Positions 1 through 5,603 of a stretch of 6,652 nucleotides of DNA are shown here, one piece after another (position 1 is the stretch's first letter; every line of letters begins with the position of its first letter). Below the pieces are notes generated by a model, which did not search any database, was not told where the DNA came from, and worked only from the letters and a program-made list of their open reading frames with translations. A program made the translations under genes and the position numbers. The stretch comes from Gammaproteobacteria bacterium (lineage in GTDB: Bacteria; Pseudomonadota; Gammaproteobacteria; UBA6429; Thiohalophilaceae), in contig QILH01000295.1 in NCBI GenBank assembly GCA_003233255.1, positions 1 to 6,652 of the forward strand. The letters are read 5' to 3'.

Positions 1-926
1 GGCTCCATGGCACTCAGACGCTTTTGCAAGCCGGCCTGTGCCTCGTCAGCCAAAAAGGTCTCTATTGTGATTCCTGCTGGTACCGGATAGTCCGGTAATA
101 CGTTTTCACCCAGGGTCAGAGCCAGATTGCAGCGTTTTGCGATCTCAAGCGTATTCTCAATCGCCTCCGGGATATCGGCAAATAACTCGCACATCTCTGC
201 AGGTGTGCGTAAATACTGTTGATCGCTGTGGCGTTTGGGCCGCCGTGGATCGTCGAGGGTGCGCCCTTCATTGATGCAAACCCGAGCCTCGTGCGCACCA
301 AAATCACTTTGTTGCAAAAAATGCACATCATTGGTCGCCACCACCGGCAAATTCGCGCGGATGGCCAGTTCGACGGCCTGATGAATATAGGCCGATTCAT
401 TTTCTCGACCGGTACGTTGCAGTTCGAGGTAAAAGCGCTCAGGAAACAGGCGTTGCCAGTCATCGGCCTGAACGCGGGCCTCATCCAGCTTGTCGTTAAT
501 CAACAGTTGGCCCAGCACCCCTTCACGGCCGCCACTCAGCGCGATCAGGCCATCGGTCTGCCCCTGTAACCAGTCTTTTTGCAGGATGGGACGTCCCTGT
601 TGCTGACCATCTATATAGGTCTTCGAAATGAGTTCGGTCAGGTTGTGATAACCGGTCATATTCTGGCTCAACAAAATCAGTCGGCTGGGCGAGTTTGCCG
701 AATCTGAATCCTGTACCCACATATCGACGCCAATAATCGGTTTGAGACCCTTGGCCATCACGGCGCGATAGAATTTAACCATCGCAAACAGGTTGGACTG
801 GTCGGTTAAGGCCACCGCCGGCATGCCCGCCTCTGCAACCGCCGAGGCCAAGGGCTTGATGCGATTGATTCCATCGACTAAAGAATATTCAGTATGGAGA
901 TGAAGATGTACAAAGCTGGATGACAT
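1..926 (-). CDS. dnaE: DNA polymerase III alpha subunit, N-terminal part (runs off left edge)
   Basis: Catalytic subunit of the replicative DNA polymerase III holoenzyme in the cytoplasm. Only the first 308 codons are present; the full protein is normally about 1160 residues. The visible part is the PHP domain and the beginning of the region leading to the polymerase core. It opens with the PHP signature FVHLHLHTEYSLVDG (residues 5-19). It also has LTDQSN (40-45), KPIIGVD (62-68), a NMTGYHNLTELISK block (89-102), LIALSGGREG (127-136), the VVATNDVHF motif (195-203) and the MCELFADIPEA block (245-255), all matching E. coli DnaE closely. ATG at 926 is chosen because MSSSFVHLHLH gives the family's usual N-terminus; no strong Shine-Dalgarno sequence precedes it. 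The catalytic aspartates of the polymerase lie outside the window. It lies downstream of rnhB and an HNH gene on the same strand, the conserved rnhB-dnaE neighbourhood with one insertion. Identification is very secure. Confidence 0.97.
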   Translation of the reverse strand, partial: MSSSFVHLHLHTEYSLVDGINRIKPLASAVAEAGMPAVALTDQSNLFAMVKFYRAVMAKGLKPIIGVDMWVQDSDSANSPSRLILLSQNMTGYHNLTELISKTYIDGQQQGRPILQKDWLQGQTDGLIALSGGREGVLGQLLINDKLDEARVQADDWQRLFPERFYLELQRTGRENESAYIHQAVELAIRANLPVVATNDVHFLQQSDFGAHEARVCINEGRTLDDPRRPKRHSDQQYLRTPAEMCELFADIPEAIENTLEIAKRCNLALTLGENVLPDYPVPAGITIETFLADEAQAGLQKRLSAME

Positions 927-959
927 GCGCAACTTTACAAAGCATTGCCCTGTTAGCGC
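927..959 (-). promoter_or_regulatory. Possible hairpin directly in front of the dnaE start codon
   Basis: Read on the minus strand, GCGCTAAC is followed after 18 bases by GTTGCGC, which ends at the base before the dnaE ATG. The two arms pair over 7 bp with one bulged T. The loop contains an AGGG that could serve as a ribosome-binding core but lies 21 bases from the ATG, and a small CTTTGTAAAG palindrome. No ordinary Shine-Dalgarno sequence sits at the normal distance. A role in dnaE translation is inference; the pairing is visible but short enough to be chance. Confidence 0.3.
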
Positions 960-1009
960 AAGACTTGACAGCGAACTGATTTAGCAAATTAACCCTGGCT
1001 AGACGAAAA

Positions 1010-1630
1010 TCAATGAGTTGGCTTGATCTTCCATTGTCGATCAACGTCTCGAAACTGTGCGCGTAGAAATTCCATTTGATCGGCCAGGATCCGACGATTA
1101 CGCAAAAACAGGTATTCCGCCAGGTTCGGGACATAGGGAATGGCCAGCAAGGGCATATTGGCCTGTTCCGGGGTTCGCCCGCCTTTGTGAGTATTGCAGC
1201 GACGGCAGGCGGTCACGACATTTGCCCAGGTATCCCGTCCCCCCTGCGAAGTCGGCTTGACGTGGTCGCGGGTGAGTTCCTGACCGCGCCCTTGTTTATG
1301 ATGGAGATGGCGATGACGGCTGTGCTGATAGTCACGGCCGCAATACAGACAAATATGGCCATCGCGGCGAAATAATTCACGGTTGGTCAGAGGGGGAATA
1401 TGGTGTTGGTGTACCCGCTTATTCTCACCACGAACGGCGATAATGGAACTGATCTCAACAAAGCTGGGTTCACCGGTAAGACGCGAGGTACCACCCTGCA
1501 GGGAAAAGATTTGCTCGCCGGCTGTCCAGGCGACTCGGTCGAGAGCGTAGATACACACTGCCTCCTGCCACGGTATCCATTTCACCGGCTGACCGGTGAC
1601 ATCAAGTCGTAGTATTAACGGATACGGCAT
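1010..1630 (-). CDS. HNH endonuclease family protein (McrA-like), function unknown
   Basis: A 206-residue protein. Its N-terminal third (about 1-75) matches a recurrent lead-in of a widespread stand-alone bacterial HNH family: LRLDVTGQPV, then WIPWQEAVCIYALDRVAW, then ISSIIAVRG. The HNH core follows: NRELFRRDGHICLYCG (83-98) with C94 and C97, TRDHVKPTSQGG (120-131) with catalytic-type D122 and H123, N137 in WANVVTACRRCNTHKG, and the second zinc pair C142/C145 with H148 and K149. All HNH and zinc-binding residues are intact, so a metal-dependent nuclease is expected; the target is unknown. There is no phage, integrase or methyltransferase beside it, so a housekeeping or repair-linked role is as likely as defence. 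Between C97 and D122 is a His/Arg-rich stretch (HSRHRHLHHKQGRGQ, 103-117) that looks like an insert. ATG at 1630 has a good AAAGGGA ribosome-binding site 6 bases upstream. It lies 91 bp after rnhB and 83 bp before dnaE, same strand. Confidence 0.88.
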   Translation of the reverse strand: MPYPLILRLDVTGQPVKWIPWQEAVCIYALDRVAWTAGEQIFSLQGGTSRLTGEPSFVEISSIIAVRGENKRVHQHHIPPLTNRELFRRDGHICLYCGRDYQHSRHRHLHHKQGRGQELTRDHVKPTSQGGRDTWANVVTACRRCNTHKGGRTPEQANMPLLAIPYVPNLAEYLFLRNRRILADQMEFLRAQFRDVDRQWKIKPTH

Positions 1631-1636
1631 CTTACA

Positions 1637-1643
1637 TCCCTTT
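1637..1643 (-). promoter_or_regulatory. Ribosome-binding site of the HNH gene
   Basis: AAAGGGA on the minus strand, 6 bases before ATG 1630. This spacing and match fix the HNH start at 1630. Confidence 0.6.
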
Positions 1644-1672
1644 ACATCAATCGGAATTCTGATTCACATTAT

Positions 1673-1695
1673 TTAAGTATGAATCATTAAGTATG
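1673..1695 (+). repeat. 9-bp direct repeat TTAAGTATG between rnhB and the HNH gene
   Basis: TTAAGTATG occurs at 1673-1681 and again at 1687-1695, separated by AATCA. The first copy is also flanked by an inverted pair, GATTC at 1661-1665 and GAATC at 1681-1685. The element sits 43-65 bp upstream of the HNH start, where a promoter would be. It may be a binding site for a regulator or a chance AT-rich repeat; I see no convincing -35/-10 pair around it. Confidence 0.45.
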
Positions 1696-1721
1696 TTTGT
1701 ATAGCCCCTGTCACAACCACT

Positions 1722-2315
1722 CTATAGCGCCCCATTGATCTCCGCAAGCCTCTTTTTGACCGGGCCAAAACTGCGACGATGAATGGGGGTGATACCGAGA
1801 TCCTGAAGTGCCTGCATATGAACTTTGGTTGGATACCCCTTGTGTCGGGCAAAACCATAGCCGGGATATAGTCGATCCATTTCAACCATTTCCTGATCAC
1901 GGGCCACTTTGGCGATAATGGATGCTGCACTAATCTCCGCCACCGTTTGATCCCCTTTAATAATGGCTTGCGCCGGACACGGTAAATCAGGGCAACGATT
2001 GCCATCAACCAGTGCGTATTCAGGTTGGGGGCTGAGCAACAATACCGCACGACGCATCGCCAGCAAACTGGCCTGCAGGATATTGATTTGATCAATCTCT
2101 TCGACTTCAGCACGCCCAATGGCCCAGGCCAGCGCGGAAGTCTTTATTTCCTCAGCCAGTCGGATACGTGTTTTTTCGGTCAGGGTCTTGGAATCGGCCA
2201 GTCCACTTATGGGCTTATCGGGATCGAGTATGACCGCCGCGGCGACCACGGCTCCGGCCAGGGGCCCACGCCCGACTTCATCGACTCCAGCCGTTTTATT
2301 TTTTGAGCTAATCAT
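1722..2315 (-). CDS. rnhB: Ribonuclease HII
   Basis: Endonuclease that cuts the RNA strand of RNA-DNA hybrids and starts removal of single ribonucleotides misincorporated in DNA. The 197 residues match the family size (E. coli 198). The signature GVDEVGRGPLAGAVV (10-24) carries catalytic D12 and E13. D104 in ALVDGNRCP and D122 in IIKGDQTVAEISAASIIAKVARD (118-140) complete the four acidic residues that correspond to E. coli D16, E17, D108 and D126. The C-terminal GYGFARHKGYPTK and HRRSFGPVKK blocks are also present. The start at 2315 gives MISSKNKTAGVDEVGRG, a normal N-terminus; the ribosome-binding site is weak. In most gammaproteobacteria rnhB follows lpxB and precedes dnaE in one direction; here its upstream neighbour is the divergent gnnA, so it needs its own promoter in the 91-bp gap. 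Confidence 0.97.
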   Translation of the reverse strand: MISSKNKTAGVDEVGRGPLAGAVVAAAVILDPDKPISGLADSKTLTEKTRIRLAEEIKTSALAWAIGRAEVEEIDQINILQASLLAMRRAVLLLSPQPEYALVDGNRCPDLPCPAQAIIKGDQTVAEISAASIIAKVARDQEMVEMDRLYPGYGFARHKGYPTKVHMQALQDLGITPIHRRSFGPVKKRLAEINGAL

Positions 2316-2406
2316 GCCATGAGCTTAACAAGTTAATTAGTCACTCGCAAAGACCGTACATAAGCACTAAAATGGGCCGATACACATTTTTCATAAAGAG
2401 GTATTA
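2316..2406. promoter_or_regulatory. Divergent promoter region between rnhB and gnnA
   Basis: This AT-rich 91-bp gap must drive rnhB leftward and gnnA-gnnB-lpxB rightward unless transcription comes from farther away. For gnnA, TAAAAT at 2368-2373 is a 5/6 match to a sigma-70 -10 box, but the hexamer 17 bp upstream (TCGCAA) matches the -35 consensus at only 3 of 6 bases. For rnhB I see no convincing promoter. Assignment is therefore weak and rests mainly on gene layout. Confidence 0.35.
2395..2402 (+). promoter_or_regulatory. Ribosome-binding site of gnnA
   Basis: AAAGAGGT, with the GAGG core 5 bases before ATG 2407. It supports this start over any internal one. Confidence 0.6.
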
Positions 2407-3348
2407 ATGGCTTCTATCAAAACGGCTGTCGTTGGTGTCGGTTACCTGGGCAAATTCCACGCACAAAAATACGCCGAATTGCCCTCATCCGAACTGGTTG
2501 CTGTCTGTGATAACAATCTGGATACGGCCAACATAATTGCCAATGAACTGAATATCAAAGCAGTCGATTCATTAGCGTCATTATTACCGGAAATCGATGC
2601 CTTGAGTATCGTTGTCCCGACCCAATTACATTATGAAATTGCCAAACAATGCCTGCTCGCGGGTAAACATGTTTTATTAGAAAAACCCATGACCACCACA
2701 CTGGAACAGGCTAAAGAATTAATAGCCCTTGCTAATGAGCATCAATGTATTTTACAAATCGGTCATCTCGAGCGATTCAATCCGGCAATCCTGGCACTGG
2801 AAGATACCCTGCAACAACCTTTGTTTATTGAATCCCATAGAATTGCCCCCTTTAATCCACGGGGCGCGGATGTCAACGTGATCCTGGATCTGATGATCCA
2901 TGATATTGATATCATCCTTGATATCGTTAATTCCAATGTTAGCGATATCGATGCAAAAGGCGTTAGCGTATTATCAAAAGATATTGATATCGCCAATGTC
3001 CGACTTCAGTTTGAAAACGGTTGTGTTGCCAATGTCACCGCCAGTCGCGCTGGCATGAAAAGCGAACGTAAGATGCGTGTATTTCAACATGACACCTACG
3101 TATCGGTCGACTTTCAAAATAAAAAGGTAGGCATCCATCGTAAAGGCGACGGTGAACAATTTCCCGGAGTGGCCAATATTGAGAGTCAAGAACAGGAATT
3201 TGAACAGGGTGATGCATTAAGATCTGAAATCGAATCGTTTTTAGACTGCATCGCCACCAACAAAAAACCGAAAGTTGATGGCGCATCCGGCGCGCGCGCA
3301 CTGCACACGGCAATAGAAATTACTCGTTTACTTAATGAAATAAAATAA
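2407..3348 (+). CDS. gnnA: UDP-GlcNAc 3''-oxidoreductase, Gfo/Idh/MocA family (GnnA-type)
   Basis: Predicted cytoplasmic NAD-dependent dehydrogenase that oxidises the 3''-hydroxyl of UDP-GlcNAc to a ketone, the first step to UDP-GlcNAc3N for lipid A. The 313-residue protein has an N-terminal Rossmann fold with VVGVGYLGKFHA (8-19; glycines 10, 12, 15), an acidic D35 ending the second strand (VAVCD) as expected for NAD, and the family motif LLEKPMTTT (90-98) with E92-K93-P94. The C-terminal Gfo/Idh domain holds QIGHLERFNP (117-126) and DLMIHDIDIIL (161-171), with H165 in the usual catalytic-helix position. The family has many sugar substrates, so the specific call rests on context: gnnB follows after 12 bp, then lpxB and, convergently, lpxA. 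In Acidithiobacillus ferrooxidans the biochemically characterised gnnA and gnnB are also linked to lpxA and lpxB. Other nucleotide-sugar dehydrogenases (WlbA-like) are the main alternative. Confidence 0.87.
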   Translation: MASIKTAVVGVGYLGKFHAQKYAELPSSELVAVCDNNLDTANIIANELNIKAVDSLASLLPEIDALSIVVPTQLHYEIAKQCLLAGKHVLLEKPMTTTLEQAKELIALANEHQCILQIGHLERFNPAILALEDTLQQPLFIESHRIAPFNPRGADVNVILDLMIHDIDIILDIVNSNVSDIDAKGVSVLSKDIDIANVRLQFENGCVANVTASRAGMKSERKMRVFQHDTYVSVDFQNKKVGIHRKGDGEQFPGVANIESQEQEFEQGDALRSEIESFLDCIATNKKPKVDGASGARALHTAIEITRLLNEIK

Positions 3349-3356
3349 AAAGGAAA
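3349..3356 (+). promoter_or_regulatory. Ribosome-binding site of gnnB
   Basis: AAAGGAAA, directly after the gnnA stop codon, with the AAGGA core 6 bases before ATG 3361. It indicates operonic translation of gnnA and gnnB. Confidence 0.65.
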
Positions 3357-3360
3357 CACG

Positions 3361-4455
3361 ATGATCCCAATGGTGGATTTAAAATTGCAATATCAAAATC
3401 TTAAATCGGATTTTGATACCGCTATCGCTGAGGTTCTGGAAAACACCCAATTTATCCTGGGTCCAAATGTGCAGGAGTTTGAAAAAGAAGCGGCAAAACT
3501 TCTGGGCGTCAAACATGCATTAAGTTGCGCATCGGGTACCGACGCCCTGCACCTTGCCCTGCTTGCCGCCGATATTGGCCCGGGCGACGAGGTGATCACC
3601 TCAACCTTTACCTTTATCGCCTCCGCGGAAGCGATTCGCTATGTAGGCGCGACACCTGTTTTTGTCGACATTGATCCAAAAACATTTAATCTGGATCCGC
3701 ACCTTATTGAACATGCCATCAACGATAAGACCAAAGCCCTGTTACCGGTGCATATTTTTGGTCAGCCTGCTGATATGAACAGCATCATGGCCATAGCCCA
3801 GAAACATAATTTGAAGATGATCGAAGACTGTGCTCAATCCTTTGACGCCAAAATAGAGGGTGAAGTAACCGGCAGCATCGGCCTGTCCGGTTGCCACAGT
3901 TTTTTCCCGAGTAAAAATCTGGGGTGCTTTGGTGACGGCGGTATGGTGACCACCAATAACGATGACATTGCCGATCAAATTCGTATTTTTCGCAACCATG
4001 GCAGCAACAAACGCTATCATCATGATGTCATTGGCTACAACAGCCGTTTGGATGAATTGCAGGCGTGTATTCTACGCGTTAAATTAAAACACATTAAAAA
4101 ATTCAACCAGCAACGTTATGACGCCGCGCAAAAATATTCTGCCGCCCTGAAAGACATTGTCACTCCCCCCTTCGAAGACAAGTTAGGCAATCATGTTTAT
4201 CATCAATACACCCTGCTTTCACCGAAACGAGACTTGATCATGAAAGCATTACAGGATAAACAGATTGCCTGTGCGATTTATTACCCGATCCCATTACACC
4301 GGCAAAATGTTTTTGTCGACGATTATAAAGACATATCCTTACCCATATCGGAACGAGTGGCAAGCGAATGTATGTCCTTACCCATCTTTCCGGAGATTAG
4401 TGACGAACAAATTGAACTCATCACCGCCACGATCCGATCCGTATTCCAGGGTTAG
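3361..4455 (+). CDS. gnnB: UDP-GlcNAc 3''-aminotransferase, DegT/DnrJ/EryC1 family (GnnB-type)
   Basis: Predicted PLP-dependent transaminase that converts the 3''-keto product of GnnA to UDP-GlcNAc3N, using glutamate in the characterised enzyme. The 364 residues are typical for the type I sugar aminotransferase family. The N-terminus MIPMVDLKLQYQNL is characteristic. CASGTDALHLAL (56-67) forms the phosphate-binding helix start, STFTFIASAEAIRYVGATPVF (81-101) is a family block, and D156 and Q159 in IEDCAQSFDA contact the cofactor. The Schiff-base lysine is K185 in FFPSKNLGCFGDGG (181-194). GYNSRLDELQAC (225-236) completes the active site. gnnA ends 12 bp upstream, and lpxB starts 4 bases after its stop codon, so the three genes are almost certainly one transcript. 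DegT enzymes act on many keto-sugars; placement between gnnA and lpxB makes the lipid A role by far the best fit. Confidence 0.88.
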   Translation: MIPMVDLKLQYQNLKSDFDTAIAEVLENTQFILGPNVQEFEKEAAKLLGVKHALSCASGTDALHLALLAADIGPGDEVITSTFTFIASAEAIRYVGATPVFVDIDPKTFNLDPHLIEHAINDKTKALLPVHIFGQPADMNSIMAIAQKHNLKMIEDCAQSFDAKIEGEVTGSIGLSGCHSFFPSKNLGCFGDGGMVTTNNDDIADQIRIFRNHGSNKRYHHDVIGYNSRLDELQACILRVKLKHIKKFNQQRYDAAQKYSAALKDIVTPPFEDKLGNHVYHQYTLLSPKRDLIMKALQDKQIACAIYYPIPLHRQNVFVDDYKDISLPISERVASECMSLPIFPEISDEQIELITATIRSVFQG

Positions 4456-4459
4456 CATA

Positions 4460-5596
4460 TTGAGTCGTGTAATGGTGATAGCGGGCGAGGCCTCCGGTGA
4501 TTTACACGCCGGAAAATTAATCGCCGCAGTAAAACAAAAAGACAAAGACGTCGATTTTTATGGTATTGGCGCTGACAATATGCGTAACGCTGGTGCCGAG
4601 GTACTTGTTGACTCAAAAGAGATGGCCGTGGTGGGGTTAGTTGAAATATGGTCACATCGAAAAGTCATTTTTGGTGCGCTTGATAAAATGCGAGATGCCA
4701 TTACAAACGATCCACCTGATTTATTGCTGTTGGTTGATTATCCCGAATTCAACCTGCGTCTGGCCAAACACGCAAAACAATGCGGAGTTAAGGTGCTTTT
4801 TTATATCAGCCCGCAGGTCTGGGCCTGGCGACAATATCGGGTAAAAAAAATTAAACACCTGGTCGATATGATGGCGGTGGTTTTCCCTTTTGAAGAAGCC
4901 TTTTATCTCAAACACCATGTTCCCGTGCGTTTTGTTGGCCACCCGCTCGTCAATGCAGTAAAACCCAGCCAGGACAAAAAAAAATTACAGGATGAATTTG
5001 GACTGGATGACAATAAACCGGTGATCGGCCTGCTGCCCGGAAGTCGTAAAAGTGAAATAAAGCGTTTACTTGAAATTGTTCTTGAATCAGCCCAGCAAAC
5101 TAAAGAAAAAATTACCGATGCACAATTCATACTACCCCTTGCCGATACGCTTGACGAACAGGATCTGCAACCACTACTAGACGAATACCCAAAATTAAAT
5201 ATAAACGTTATAAAATATCGAGCCTATGACATTATTCATTGTTGTGATGTTGTGTTAACGGTATCCGGCACCGTAACACTCGAGTTGGCATTATTAAAAA
5301 CGCCTATGGTAATTATTAATAAGGTCGCATGGTTAACCTATGTATTAGTCAATAGAATGCTAAAGATTGATCATATCGGTCTATGCAATATCATTGCGGA
5401 TAAACGCATCGCTCCTGAATTCATCCAATATGACGCGACACCTGAAAAGATCAGTGCTCAGATTATTGAAATATTATCTAATAACACCGTACGCAACGAC
5501 ATGATAAGTGAGTTAGCGAAAGTAGAATCGATGCTCGGAGGTGAAGGGGGTATAAATAATATCGCCAAGCTTACCCTGGACATGCTATCCCAGTAA
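4460..5596 (+). CDS. lpxB: Lipid-A-disaccharide synthase
   Basis: Peripheral inner-membrane glycosyltransferase (family GT19) that joins a UDP-2,3-diacyl sugar and lipid X to form the lipid A disaccharide. Starting at TTG 4460 it has 378 residues (E. coli 382). Motifs: VMVIAGEASGDLHAGKLI (4-21), the LVDYPEFN block (91-98) with D93 matching catalytic D98 of E. coli, ISPQVWAWRQYRV (116-128), VVFPFEEAFY (140-149), FVGHPL (158-163), the nucleotide-binding LLPGSRKSEI (191-200), SGTVTLELAL (269-278) and IGLCNIIA (306-313). TTG at 4460 is preferred because it gives a normal N-terminus and has AGGG 8-9 bases upstream inside gnnB; ATG at 4472 would leave only one residue before the core strand. The open frame extends further upstream but overlaps gnnB and has no family similarity. 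Likely translationally coupled to gnnB. It is convergent with lpxA, stop codons 7 bp apart. Parts are very AT-rich (about 32% GC by hand count over 5161-5220). Confidence 0.96.
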   Translation: MSRVMVIAGEASGDLHAGKLIAAVKQKDKDVDFYGIGADNMRNAGAEVLVDSKEMAVVGLVEIWSHRKVIFGALDKMRDAITNDPPDLLLLVDYPEFNLRLAKHAKQCGVKVLFYISPQVWAWRQYRVKKIKHLVDMMAVVFPFEEAFYLKHHVPVRFVGHPLVNAVKPSQDKKKLQDEFGLDDNKPVIGLLPGSRKSEIKRLLEIVLESAQQTKEKITDAQFILPLADTLDEQDLQPLLDEYPKLNINVIKYRAYDIIHCCDVVLTVSGTVTLELALLKTPMVIINKVAWLTYVLVNRMLKIDHIGLCNIIADKRIAPEFIQYDATPEKISAQIIEILSNNTVRNDMISELAKVESMLGGEGGINNIAKLTLDMLSQ

Positions 5597-5603
5597 TCAG
5601 CGG

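Noticed and set aside
219..569. 116-codon plus-strand open frame inside dnaE
   Set aside because: It lies antisense to a clearly conserved DnaE region, shows no recognisable domain and is the usual shadow of GC-rich coding sequence.
1010..1630. HNH gene as part of a restriction or phage defence island
   Set aside because: It sits alone between rnhB and dnaE with no methyltransferase, integrase, terminase or toxin-like neighbour, and its composition resembles its neighbours.
1673..2119. 148-codon minus-strand open frame overlapping rnhB
   Set aside because: It is another frame of rnhB, whose four catalytic acidic residues and full-length match leave no doubt about the real frame.
2902..2991. 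Repeated GATATTGATATC (2902-2913 and 2980-2991) and several other GATATC sites
   Set aside because: Both copies are in frame and encode Asp-Ile-Asp-Ile within the conserved Gfo/Idh domain; they are best explained by codon repetition, not by a binding site.
2407..4455. Reading the dehydrogenase/aminotransferase pair as O-antigen or capsule sugar genes (WlbA/WlbE-like)
   Set aside because: The families allow it, but tight linkage to lpxB, proximity to lpxA and the absence of any O-antigen gene favour GnnA/GnnB. It is kept as the main alternative.
4265..4459. N-terminal extension of the lpxB frame within gnnB
   Set aside because: The upstream 65 codons overlap conserved gnnB sequence and resemble no LpxB N-terminus; the TTG at 4460 gives the normal length.
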